Assembly: GCA_000934385.1 (NCBI GenBank)
Contig: KN880449.1
Span: 65,012 to 129,011 of the forward strand
DNA length: 64,000 bases
Origin: Cylindrobasidium torrendii FP15055 ss-10
Lineage: Eukaryota; Basidiomycota; Agaricomycetes; Agaricales; Physalacriaceae
Reading direction: 5' to 3'
Below, in pieces: positions 1-11,912 of this stretch. Position numbers and translations under genes: made by a program. The notes under the pieces were generated by a model. That model was not told where the DNA came from and did not search any database. It was given only the letters and a program-made list of their open reading frames with translations. Each line of letters begins with the position of its first letter. The stretch's first letter is position 1.

Positions 1-3000
1 AACTCAGACGATGCGGGTGCCACTACCCAAGTATGCCACTGGTTTGACGACGGCCTAGCAAAGTTTGACCCTCAACCATAGGTTTTCATCCTAGACTACC
101 GCCAGCATGCGAGCCAAACGGTACTGGATCCCGTTCTTCAAAGAACTCAAGGGCCCGCGCTTCTTTCCATGAACGACTCGGTCTTCCGTGTGTCCGACTG
201 GGATGCGCTTCGAACGATCCATGGATCAAATAAGAAGATGGACGAAAAGTGAGTTGTGCTTGGTGAGTAAATTTGAGCGTCCTTCTAACGATCCTGTAGC
301 AAGATCGGAAAGTACGGGCTTGGCTTCAGGTCGAACTACCATGTAAGTACGGCGCGATGAGCTTCGCCGCTTGCTCAAAAAAAGAAATAGGTCACAGACA
401 ACCCTCATATTCTGTCCGCAAACAAGCTTGTTGTATTCGACCCGCATGACGAATTCGAAAACACGCCGGGCGGGGCGTCAATCAACATTGCAACTGAGGG
501 TGGTGCATACAGTGACCAGCTCAATGCATTTTCTGGTGCTATCCCTGATATTGCCTCCTTCACGGGGACTGTTGTCCGCCTTCCCCTTCGTACTATCGAG
601 CAGGGGCAAAAATCAAGGATCAGCCAACGCGTCCTTTCTCCAGACGACATTCTAGAACTCTTCAACATGTTCATCGACAATGAGCTCAAGGAAATAATGC
701 TTTTCCTCAAGAACGTCCATACTATCGAACTACAAGTCATCAATACGGGTGGCATTCGCCGCTCCCTCGCCAAGGTTTCCGTTCGAGAGCCAGACCTGGT
801 TGCCCACAAGCGCGCACTCCAGCGTGCTTCCGAGACACACACCGACACCTTCAAGCTCGTTATTGACTGCGACCCGAGTTCCTTCACGGCCTGGCGCGTT
901 TGCCATATCATCCCTTCTGACAGCGAGACCGCTAGCATCATGTCTTCACGCATGGGTGTTGATGTCGGTGACCGCCTCAAACAGGACAAGCTCTTTGCCC
1001 ACGTCGCAATCGCTTTCCCGTTGGACACAAAGCCACCACGGGGCCGGCTGTTCACTCGACTTCCACTCCCTATCCACACCGATCTTCCAGCGCATATCCA
1101 CGGTATCTTCGCCTTGACTTCCTCACGACAGGATCTTCGCAACCGGGAGGAGACTGGCTCGGGCAACGACTCCCGAGAAAGGTCTGTTCTGCATCTTCTA
1201 TTGCATGTAGGGCACTGATTGACCGTCCTATACAGACTGCTGGTTGAATGGAACCTCTTCATCTTTGAAGTTGCTGTCGCCCGCCTGTGGGCAATGCTAC
1301 TCAAAATCGTCGTCCGTGAGGGGGAAGTTGTTGACCCTTGGACTGCTTGGCCTCCACAGACGCGCGCCACCAATACATACTGGAGTGGTCTTCCCGCTGC
1401 AGTTATCGACACCATTGTGGCCTCTAATACACCTGTCTTCCCGAAGGTTGTGCCATCGGGCACTGCCCAGTCATTCCTGGGCATCCGTGGGGCCCTGGTG
1501 GTACGCGAAGGTGTCGATGTTCAAGACACAGTGCTGCAAGGGTTTGCAAAGGCTGGGGTCGATATCATCCGGCTCCCGTCCTTCCTCGGTAGCTTGGGGT
1601 TCAAAGACATTTCAGAGTTCAATCGGCGCAATGCGTACAATTGGCTGAAGGTGCGCAATTTTTTCGCCTTTGTGATTCTAGCTTGTTGACGCCACTCGAG
1701 CGTGACCCATCAGCTGTCGAGAGACTCGATGCGCGAGACAGAGAATGCGTTCTTGACTACCTCCTAGGGCCATACGATTCAACATGTTTGCAATTCATTT
1801 TGCACCTTCCTCTCATCTTGACTTCAAGCGGACATTACATTGCACTTCAAAATAGCACTGAGGCGCGCTACACTTTGGCCAGCCCCGAAATGATCAATCT
1901 CTTCCAGACTGTCAACGACAACCTCGTATGTGCAGACCGTCTTGAGCCCCGTCTTGTCCGCATCATAGGCAGCGCAGTCGGCTTCAATGTAAAGAAGCTC
2001 CTCATGGAAGACCTGAAGACCATGCTTGCCAAGCGCCTGGGTGGTGTTCGCGAAGGGGATTCAATCGATGGTGCTCTGTCCGCCTGGCTGCGAGATCTGT
2101 GGAAATGGGTCGACAACCATGCTAGCTGGACAAATGTCCCGGATCAACATGACCTCCTTCGAGCTCTCAACGACCTGCCTTTGCTTCCTCTCACGTCAAA
2201 CACCCTCAGGAAAGTTGCTCGCGGATATCTTTCCAAACAATCATCGGTGCCGACTCAGGATCTCCTCACCAAAATTGGGGTGCCTTTCCTGGACTCAAGG
2301 ATCACCGACCGATTTCTGCGCGACATGAACCTTCACAAGCCTGAACACTGCGCGCCCTTTGTTCTCGAGGAACTGGATCAGGCGGCTAGTGGTATTCTGC
2401 CTGGCCCGGCACTAGCATTACTCCGAGCCTACTTCGCACAGTGTGCTCGCAACTTCCCTTACACTGCCCTGCAAGTCAACTTGGTGAACAGGCTCAAGAT
2501 GTTGCCTGTGTTCCCCATCTTGTGTCACGGCACTATCCCTCCGTCACGTATTGATGGTGCGCTCTCCGGCAACATCGTCTTTGTGAAGGATTCAAAGTGT
2601 CCGCTCCCCAATATCGAGAACACCACCTTCGTTGATGTTTCCGACGGGCAATCCCACCGCGATATTTCCCTTCTCGTCGACAGATTCTCTGTCACCAATG
2701 GTCTCAACGAGCTCGCATTACTTTCGAAAGCAATTGCCGTCCTTGGACGACAAACAATAGAGGACATGGACATTATCATGACAAGAATTGGCCCGCGGAT
2801 GTACGATTTTGGCAGCGACGATATTGCGCGACTCATGAACGTGCCATTTGTCCCGGTTGACGATGGGAGTCGCCGAGTTCCTTCGCAGTGTGTCGACAAG
2901 ACGGCAGATGTGCATGTCTTATTTGATGGAGAGAGTGGTTGGTGGCCCGTTGGAAGATACACCAACGAGAGATTTGTTGCGCCCATCCGATCGCATTTCA

Positions 3001-6000
3001 TCCGTTCGCTCACAACACAAGTCGTTCAAGAGCGCATCATTTATCTCTCCTCCTATGCTCGCAGAACAACTAGTCTCACTTGTAAAAAGGCGGAGCATCT
3101 CGTGCAACTCTTAGACAAGGAGCCTGTCATCCGATGCTCGAGCCAAGTGCTCCAGCAATCTGCGTGGCTGCCTACTCACAACCAAACACGGTTCTCCAAG
3201 TCAACTGAATGCCGTTCGCCCTCTTCGAAGGAGGAAGTCCACCTTTTCGATCTCGTCATCCCCTCTGTGTCAGTTCCAGTTCGGTCAAATACACTCCGTC
3301 AGGCATTGGATTGGAATAGGCCACCTTCACTCGACACAGTCATGGAGCAATTGCGCCAAAATTTGGACCAGCCCGTCAGCAGGGCAAGATACACTCGCGC
3401 TGTACACATCATTGTCCACCTTTCTGGGGAGTCAAAGAATGGGAGGATATCGAAGGCGCAGCTTGATGCCATTCTGACTATCGTCGAAAACAAGCACTGG
3501 GTTCCCGTCATGGACTCCATGTTTGGAGAGTGTGTCGGCACTCGGCATGCTGTTCTCTCCTCCTCGCTTGACATCCAAGGATCCTTCAAGCGTGTCAACA
3601 GCGCACTTCTTGTCGACGAGGTAATTCCGTTCATGAAAGCTCTTGGTTGCCATGAATGGTAAGTTATTCTTCATCACATGTAGTTCAGCTTTTCACAAGA
3701 CTTTCAGCCCGACGGTTAATTCACTAGTTGAAGAGATCAGGAGTCTCTCCAGGCATGGAGGGAAGGGCGTTGGGCAGATCATCTCCCTTCTCGAATACGT
3801 TGCGGACAAGATAGACTCCTCCGACAACGACGAGATCCACGACATGCTTGTGCCCGTTGAATCGCGCGCATATTCACCAGCATTCCAACCCCTCTGTACT
3901 GTTCATTACGATGACACAAATGATGGCCAATACTACCCCAGCCATCCCTACACTTGCCACCGCCGCATCTCCCAAGACCTTGCCAACCGTCTAGGCATTC
4001 CAAGTGCGCAGGAGCTCCAGCTCGACGCCTCTGAGGAGAGTGGAGGCGATATCGATAACATAGAAATGGGCGAGGACTTCTGCTTACGCATCGCCAACCT
4101 ACTACAGAAGGACTATGACATACAGTATGCTCTCAACGAGTTCTTGGCGAATGCCCATGACGCGGGCGCTAAGAAATTCTCGATTGCCATTGACGAGCGC
4201 ACATTCCCTCGAACCAGCCTGATATCGCCTCAGCTCGCGCAATTCCAGGGACCCGCTCTCATCCTCTACAATGACGCTCTCTTCACCACGAAAGACTTTG
4301 AAGGGATTCGCCGTACGGGAGCTGGCGGCAAGATGGATGACCCCGATAGCATTGGAAAGTTTGGCCTGGGCGCATTGACCATGTTTCACTACACCGACGT
4401 GAGTTTTTTGTTGCTTATTCTTGTACTCTTAGCTTTGTCTTACGCTACAGCACAGGCCCCGACGATTATCTCCGGAGGGCATATCCTTATGCTCGATCCT
4501 TCGGGGGAGTATCTGCCCAAGAGAAAAGGATCGCAACGCACGACCATCTTTCGCACTACGAAGTCAGTGTCTGCGATGTTTGCAGACCAAATGGCCCCGT
4601 TCGATGGGCTGTACGGATACTCGAGCGCGACACAGCAAGTTGAGGGTGTGAGTCTTATAAATGACCAGTACATCAGCAGCTCGTTGACATCTTCCAGACA
4701 ATATTCCGACTTCCATTGCGAACTGTACCTGGACACTTGTCAAGCACTGTTCACACTCCGGCCTCAACGCTAGAGCTCATTCTGAAGTCGTATTGGGAGC
4801 TTGCACAGTCCTCCTTGCTGTTCACAAACCTCAACCAAATCGACGCGCTGCGACTGCTACATACTGCAACGGGGCAGATGCAGGAAATTCAATTGTGGAA
4901 GGCATTTGCGCGCCCGGCAACGCCAGTAGTCGACGCTCCGTCAGCGACTCGTCCATACACAGCAACCCATACCAAGAAGACCATTGAAGTATCTGAATAC
5001 GGTCGTCCTACTGTTGTGAAGAGTTGGTTCGTCGGTCATCTGAAATACCCGGTGTCGTCAGTACCGGCTGTTCACAGCGACATCCTACGTCGCCTGAAAC
5101 TGTCAAACTCGCGTATCGGAGTCCAGGTTGGATTGGCTTTCCCATTACAGCGACATAAACAAGACCCGTTCACATCCACAATTTTCTCCAATACATGTAT
5201 TCCCACCACGACCGGCCTGCCAATGCACGTGAACGGTCCGTTTGTCCTATCCTCGGATCGTCGGAATGTTCGCTACGAAACACAAGTTACGGATGCCTAC
5301 GAATACAACAAGTGGCTCCTCCAAGTCCCCATCGTGCATCTCATGCAGTATGGCCTCGCCCATATCAATGGGGCCGGATTTTCACCTGAAATGGCTTGGT
5401 TGCACTGGCCTACTGCGTCTCCAAAAGAGCCAATGGCACGCGACCTCCTCGACAAGTTCTTCGAGACATTGCCACAATGCGAATACAAGCTATGTCCGAC
5501 GCAGCGTGGGAACCTCCTAGCACCAGCCAATGCCTTACTCCAGGTTGAAAAACAAGATGTCCCCTCGCGTGTCTACGAGGTCTTGCTCTCACTTCCCGTA
5601 GACTGCGGCTTCATCGACCCCCCTCGTTATGTGTTATCGCGTATGAAGACTTCCGGCTTCGCCACCGCATCGCCACAGGCTATCCTCGATATCCTTCGCA
5701 ACCAAGAAGATTCCTTTCGCGCCTGGGTTTCTCGGTCAGGAAAACGCAGCCAGTTGGAGAGTGTCGTCAATTGTTTGCTTGACGCGAAGCTTCTCTCTTT
5801 GGGTGGACTACCCCTTCTTGCACTTCAAAATAAGTCTTTTGTAGATGTTCCTCGTTTGGGCGACAGGACGACTTTCTACTTCCATCCACGCGATATTAGT
5901 GCTTACTTCCCCTGGGCGCAATTCCTATCCGCGACATACCACTCGTTGACGATCAACAAACTCATTGCGGCCGGAATACCAGGAATTAAAACAATCGACG

Positions 6001-8517
6001 GACAAGTTGTCGCAGTATTGATTCAAGGCAGGCTCGGAACGATGCCCCGAACGACGCTTTCTCCCGATATGGGAAACTGGGTTGAACAGATTTGGGATGC
6101 CGTTCTGGGCCGCTTCGGCGACGACGATAGTCAAATACTCCCGTCCCCATCTGGTGCACTGTTCGATGGCATCCCTCTTTTCCGGACCCTCAAGTCCACC
6201 ACCAGTGGCTCCGAAGCCGTGTCTCGTGCATACGCACTCCAGAATGCGGTACTGCCCCCCATCGCTTCTTTCCTTGGAGACAGCGGGCGCTCTATCCCAG
6301 ACATAGTCGATAAGCTCGGAATTCTTGTACTTGGAAATTACCCAGAAAACAGGAAGTACTTCAAGCTTGAAGATTTCTCTCTTCCCGTTCTGGTTACGCG
6401 ACTAGCATCGACGGGGACTTCAATTACGTCGCTCTGCGCTTCCGACCAAGCCGTATTGGCAACCTGGATGCGCGACCAGATGGGCTCGGCTCTCAAAATT
6501 TTGCCTCCCTACGAGAGTGTCGATATGCGCATCAAGTACCGCAAGCTCCCAATATGGCCAGCTCGCAGGAGCGGACGTGACCTACTAGCTTCTGCGGACG
6601 ATATTATCGTTCTTCCATCCGGTGTCAGATTTGGCGAGGTCGAATCGTATCTTGAACCTGCTGCCACATTTTCAGAGCGCACTCCAGCACTACTCCAATT
6701 GGAGTACAAGCAGCGCTATCTAGTCGGTGCAAAGAAACGGAAATATCAGTACCAGGATTATCCACTCAAGCACGTTACCCGCGACAATGTTGGCGTCTAC
6801 ATACGGCTTCCTGAGGTCCTTCTCCCACATGCCGAGCAGGAGCTTCGTCGCTGTTTGGAAGTACTGCTCGAGGTCTTTCCTGGAACCGCATCTTTGTCGG
6901 TACCAGACGGCACTGGCAGACTGCGCATCGTTAGGGAGCTCTACGACCATACCGAGGAACTCTTCACATCATCATTCCAAAACCGTGCAGACCACTTCGT
7001 TCATCCCAACTTCCGAACACTGTCGATCACTGGTCTGCGACGGGTCATCGATTATGAAGTCATTGAGGCCTGTATTGCTACAATAGACGAAGATGTGGTT
7101 GCCGCGCAACAAGACGAGGCTGCGTTAGTTCGTAGGGCGACTTTGGTATTCGGTCACTTCAAGCAACTGGTGCCTTACAACATTCTGAACACCACCATGC
7201 AGCGAATTTCACGATTTCATGGCCGACGGTTTGTGCCCCGACTGCAACACCATATGCGGGGTCCGCTAGACATCGCAGACTATTCGACTTACCGCCCGGC
7301 CATCGTGTCTCCGAACGCTGTGGTGCTCGTGCAAAATGCTGCAGTTTGCTGGTCGCAGTATGCGCTGTGTGACGAATCGAACATGAACGAACTCCTCAAA
7401 CTCCCAGGACATAGGGGGGTCTTTGCGACGATTAGTGTGCAGTGTGTTGTAAGCGGTACTCCTTTGTGTTTTTTTTTGAATTATTCGACTGATAGTTCTT
7501 GATAGGTAGCACATCTCCTTGTTCTGACTCAGGTAGTCGCGAAAGACCATGGTGGCGACCTTTCCGTGCTTGCCGACATCACAGCGACGTACAAGTGGCT
7601 CAACGACCACGATGACAATGATAACGAAGTTACTAACGCACTCAGACCACATCGCAGCAAACCGATCTTCCTCAATGTGGACGATCCCAAGCAGGAGCCG
7701 TGGCATTTCTCGTCAGCATTATCGCTTGTTTTCAACCTTCAGTATGACCAGGACGAAGCCAACCTGTACACAGTCCGTGGAAACTTACTTGGTCGTCATG
7801 ACCTCCTACGTCGAGCGGGAGTGCAGACACACGTCGCGAACAAAATCATTCGGTCAGAAGTGCCCAAGCAGGACGCACTAGGTATCTTGGCCGCACAACG
7901 AGACGACGGGGCCAAGTTCTGCGATGCACAATTCATTCCTGAAGACGCTCTCACTGACGGCCAATCTGTCGTGCGCCTGAAGTGGCACAGGAACATTGTC
8001 TGCGGGTTGGTCCCCCACTTGGATAGTGTGTTCAATGTGATGGATGCGATGGAAGAAGCGCGCACGGGGAAGGTGACGTTCCCGGGGAGCTACTTCGGAG
8101 CTTGCGCTGTGCTAGGTAACTACTAAAACTTGCTCTACTTTCTGGCGAAGGCTCACAAAGTCTTCAGATTTCCTGTATACCGGCCGTATCCACACGCAAA
8201 CCATGGTCGCTCAGCCATCGGAGGAGCTCAGGCTTTCGAACTTGCTTGGGGAGCTGTTGAGCTTGCTTGACGTTGCAAACCAGTGGGACATGCAGGGCCT
8301 TGCGGACCACATTTGCGAGCTCGTCCATGACAATGATTTGCTCACCCCGGGAACATACCAGCATAGTCAGCTTTGTCCCTTACCTCGCTTTGTGCCTTTC
8401 TGACATCCTCGGACAGTATATGCAGAGGCGAAAAAGTATCGCGCGGGGAATCTGATTCAGTACTGCGAAGAGTATGAAGGGAACAATAGGGAGTTGTTAG
8501 CTAGACTGAGCACTTAG
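1..8517 (+). CDS. Sacsin-like GHKL ATPase with C-terminal BTB domain, copy A (5' partial)
   Basis: This is a giant multi-exon gene cut by the left edge. The first exon (1-30) already reads NSDDAGATTQ, the ATP-binding N box of sacsin/HSP90-type GHKL ATPases, and alignment with copy B suggests about 34 residues are missing. KIGKYGLGFRS follows as the glycine box. A second, internal GHKL module lies around 4120-4400 (NEFLANAHDAGAK, then KFGLGALTMFHYTD). The last exons (about 7900-8517) look like a BTB/POZ domain with a helical tail; the stop is 8515-8517. Sacsin-type proteins act as chaperone-like regulators, and BTB domains often recruit Cullin-3 ligase, so a role in protein quality control is an inference. 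Splicing restores one frame throughout; for example intron 1651-1700 gives an exon matching copy B residue for residue in length. No disabling mutation was found. Confidence 0.88.
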
Positions 8518-8764
8518 TGTAGACATGCGTGGGCGTCGGAGGCCGGGGCCGTAGACAGGGACTTCACGAGCACTACTAGAAAAGAAAAAGTTGTGCAATA
8601 TGAATGTGACAATGCATTATGGACGTTGCTGCGATGATCGTCTGCATTGAAAGGCGCAAACCGCCTCATTCATACACCGTGATGGTAATACACACTGGAA
8701 ACTAGGCATCTCATATAAAATCGTACAAACATCCATGGACAAGAGCGGCAGGATTTTGGTTGAC
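8518..8764. other. Convergent 3' intergenic
   Basis: This short spacer lies between the 3' ends of sacsin-like copy A and SmD3. I see no gene in it, and it presumably holds both 3' untranslated regions. Confidence 0.6.
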
Positions 8765-9373
8765 CTATCGGCGGATGCCTCGGGAGGGAGGAGGGACCAT
8801 ACCGCGTCCACGACGAGCTGGAGAAAAATAACATCAGAATGCGCCTCGGGAAGTCTCGTGGATGTGAATTACCGTTTGCTGCAAAAAAGCCATCAGTATC
8901 AAGCCAAACTCAGATAAATGAAGTACGCACCGCGCATGATAGTAGCTCTTCCACGAGCCGTACCAATACCACGTCCTCTCATCGCGTTCGGACCGACACG
9001 CTTGAACCTGATCCGTATTTCCAGGTTAGCCATCGCAAAAATTGAGGGGGTGGGACACTTGCATCGGTGCATTTTGCAGCATGTCGGGCACGATAAAGAA
9101 GCGGACCATGCTGCCGCGGATGTAGACCTGGTCGAGTTGCGATACACGACCATCGCGCGCCGTTACAGTGATTTCCTTGAGAGAGATGTTCAAGTTGTCT
9201 TCGGCTGGATTACGTCGCAGTTAGCACAGACGCGATCTATTATCCAATCCAATACGCGACGCACCCTCGGCCAATTTCCCACGGTATAGCTGGCCTGTCT
9301 TTAGCTCGACAGTGATAATGTGTCCTAACGATTCATGGAGGAGCTTCACGGGAACACCGAGTCCAGAAGACAT
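8765..9373 (-). CDS. SMD3: Small nuclear ribonucleoprotein Sm D3
   Basis: This is a core Sm-ring protein of the U1, U2, U4 and U5 spliceosomal snRNPs. Five exons are inferred: 9265-9373, 9063-9204, 8931-9007, a 6-nt exon 8873-8878, and 8765-8817. They give 128 residues, normal for SmD3. The start reads [15 protein letters not shown]; Sm motif 1 includes [13 protein letters not shown], and Sm motif 2 includes [17 protein letters not shown]. The tail is arginine/glycine-rich ([16 protein letters not shown]), a typical target of arginine methylation. Two introns are unusual. The second (9008-9062) begins with GCAAGT, a GC-AG intron supported by the rejoined conserved APMFKRVGP. The third and fourth introns (52 and 55 nt) enclose the 6-nt exon that supplies the conserved AN of IMRANARRGRG. 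Confidence 0.95.
8873..8878 (-). other. SMD3: 6-nt micro-exon of SmD3
   Basis: The six bases CAAACG (minus strand) are preceded by a pyrimidine tract ending in AG and followed by GTAATT. Including them yields IMRANARRGRG, the form conserved across SmD3 proteins. Skipping them stays in frame and yields IMRARRGRG. Confidence 0.75.
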
Positions 9374-9764
9374 GGTCGAGGTTTTTGGGCAAGTTCGTGA
9401 ACGTGCCCCGATCACAAGCAAACACAAACAGGATTAACTCAGGATTATAATAACTTGCAAGTACATAGAAAGAGCTTTCTCATTTTTTGTAGCACTTCAA
9501 ATGCCTCGGTGAGACATTGAGACTCCAGAAACAAATCACACTTGCTTTCGAAAGATACTCAGTCAAGCTCAGGACCCAAAATGGTGTAGTGTTTACCAAG
9601 CGTCACCGTCCCCTTCTCCAATTTGCTGAGCTGTCTGGTTATCAGAATTGAGATCCTCATACATCCCGCCCGTATACCATGTCTGAAGGGGATTCGAATA
9701 GCGCTCCATGTCCATGTTGGTAAGTTGCAAACAATGCAAGAAATACACCGTGCATTACATTATT
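9374..9764. other. Intergenic between SmD3 start and Rpn6 end
   Basis: This spacer must contain the SmD3 promoter and the Rpn6 3' end. The only open frame with protein-like composition is a 40-codon minus-strand ORF at 9593-9715, listed separately. Confidence 0.5.
9593..9715 (-). CDS. Possible small ORF (40 codons), unknown
   Basis: This minus-strand ORF begins with ATG and ends with TAA. The predicted peptide starts MDMERYSNPLQTWYTGGMYE and ends GEGDGDAW. It is acidic and rich in aromatic residues, so it looks more coding-like than nearby noise. I do not recognise it. It could be a terminal exon of an alternative Rpn6 transcript, a decayed gene end, or chance. It lies just downstream of the Rpn6 stop on the same strand. 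Confidence 0.2.
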   Translation of the reverse strand: MDMERYSNPLQTWYTGGMYEDLNSDNQTAQQIGEGDGDAW

Positions 9765-11412
9765 CTAAACTATCTTTACACTCTTTGCATACAGTGAATC
9801 TACCACCTTACCAACCTGTTCTAGCGTGTCGATGGCAGCAGTATATGTAGCCTGTCGAGAAGTTATAACATGGACTGGTGACCAATTGTCGACTTACGTC
9901 TGCTTTAGGCTCGTCGAAGATAATGAGGCAGCCCCGACCCTGGTCGAGGACACCATGACACACCTTGTCCAATATCATCTGAGATAGCCTTTGGGGCATC
10001 AGGACAATCAACTTCCTGAATCAAAAGCAAACGCACTTGGCTTCGACTGCTTGTCTATTCTGGCCCACCACCTCCGCTACATGCTCAATCTCCACAGTCG
10101 AATATGGTTCAACGATACGCAGTAAGTTCTGTTCGAGCAATGTATCGTAGAGTGCTGCCAAATGCGACCGGATTGTTGGGTCAGAGGAAAGTTCTAGCCT
10201 TAAGGTCAAGGGGATGCGTGCGCTGATTTTCTAGGAGCAATGCGTACCATCTTTATAATCCCTCAAGGTCTTCTGAAAATCAGCGAGATTCCGCTCCTGA
10301 TGAGCGCGCGCCACGGCACGCATACTCTCCACCTCTCGTAGATGTGCATACTTTACGGCGAGCTTCAACGAAAGCAGGGATGTAACATCCTCAGGCTAAC
10401 AGTCATTTAGTACAAATCGTTGTAATAGTTGTGCAGTTGCGTACCAAATTCAGCATCACTTTGCAAAGGAGCATATACTTGAGTGCGGACAATGCCCTGC
10501 CATCATCTTCTCCCTGAGATGACAAGTTCTCGAAGGCTTCGAAGAAGTAGGAATAGCCGGTGGTATAATCCTTGTCTTCTGCATGAAGGATACCAGATTG
10601 TAAGTCCAAGGATGCTTGAAGGGCAGGGGGGCAGTAAATCGAGTTGGCGGCAGTTCGCGACGAAGTCAACGCGGCTTTGGCTTTGGGCATGTTGCCTATT
10701 CCACGGTAGACACGGCTCTCGAGAAGATGAACTTCGGTGAGGACCATCTTGTCATCAAGGCGTTTGAGTTCAGTGAGGAGGGTGTCAATCAGGGCAAGCG
10801 CAGGTTTGTACTGTTGCGAGTCTAGGTGGCTATCCGAGAATGAGCAGAGATAACATGTGGGAAGCCTAGAGAGACTCACAGTGATGCCAATCTTGTCTCC
10901 AAGCTGTGTTTCAAAAAGATACGCTTCTCGTTCTTTGCCCAGCTAATATTGTCATTGAGCACAGTGACCTGGACGGCTTGGCTATTGGGAATCGCATTGA
11001 AGTAATCGAGGAGGGTGCGGACTGGATGGTGTTAGCGTGTTTCTGAGAGCTCTGCGAAGACATACTGAGCTTGGCAGTCTTTGCCTTTGCAGTGGAAGAC
11101 ATGAACGAGCGCGAAAGTGTAATGACCTCTGCAACACCCTGTGCATTCCTACACGACGCGTCAAAGTGTGTTTGTGCACGAAATTATATTAACACACTTC
11201 TGATCCCGGTACAATTGTCCCAAATTGACAAGCGCGGATTCCTGGTCCCTTAGCGTTGCAGCCTTTTGTTGTTGGACATCCTCAGATGATGTGCTTGGGG
11301 CAGCGGCGGACGCGGTCAAAATCTGCTTATAGAGGGCTTCTGCGCGTGTAGGGTCGGTCTTCGAGGCTGATTCGGCTTCAGTGAGAAGCTGAGCAGTCGT
11401 AGGTGTGGACAT
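9765..11412 (-). CDS. RPN6: 26S proteasome regulatory subunit Rpn6 (PSMD11)
   Basis: This is the PCI-domain lid subunit that clamps the 19S lid to the 20S core. The start at 11412 gives [18 protein letters not shown]. Conserved Rpn6 stretches follow: [40 protein letters not shown], and the PCI region with [20 protein letters not shown]. It ends in [18 protein letters not shown] plus one residue, then TAG at 9765-9767. Short introns interrupt it; for example the junction at 10193 restores KDELSSDP, and a final intron after KAD restores [13 protein letters not shown]. The product should be about 420 residues, as usual for the family. It is divergent from the gene at 11913. Confidence 0.94.
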
Positions 11413-11912
11413 GGCAGTGCGAGGTGAAGCTACTTAGGACGCGCGTCGTGATCAGTATTCCAGATCGGAACTGCCACCGGCGGCCCACCGGCAAAAAGAG
11501 ACGCGAGCAAGTCGCGCAGGACGCGTTACCCGCGCTGAATCTCTGCCTCGGACCATCATCATGAAATCCCATAAAATCTCAAAATACTTTTTGCCACTCT
11601 CAGGATTTCACGTTGGTTTCTGCCGGCGGGGCACCATTTCCTGCAAGACTCCGAGGCATCTGCAGGACCCAGAAACGCGCGCGGAAAGTGCAGCATCCAC
11701 GTCGACACGTCCATTCTCAAGGCCAGCGCATGGACTCCTTTCAGGCTGTCAGAACGGCAACATGAGCTCTCATGAGCTGCCCAAGGCCGAGTTATGGACG
11801 AGCCATCATTATTGATCCCGCGGCATCTGATTGACCCCACACCGAAAACGAATATTTTTTATTTCTCAAGCACCTGCTATCGCGGTCAATCATCACATTT
11901 TCACATCGCATC
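11413..11912. promoter_or_regulatory. Divergent promoter, Rpn6 / hypothetical gene
   Basis: This 500-bp spacer separates two divergently transcribed genes and should carry both promoters. Two sites resemble the yeast proteasome element GGTGGCAAA on the Rpn6 strand: AGTGGCAAA at 11590-11598 (8 of 9 bases) and GGTGGCAGT at 11470-11478 (7 of 9). Their function in a basidiomycete is unproven. No convincing ORF is present. Confidence 0.45.

Noticed and set aside
405..1484. Long minus-strand ORF of 359 codons
   Set aside because: It runs antisense to sacsin-like copy A exons whose plus-strand frame is strongly conserved with copy B.
1635..1681. Alternative intron with a GTACAA donor in sacsin-like copy A
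   Set aside because: It keeps the frame but removes the WLK end that aligns with copy B; the 1651-1700 intron preserves both alignment and length.
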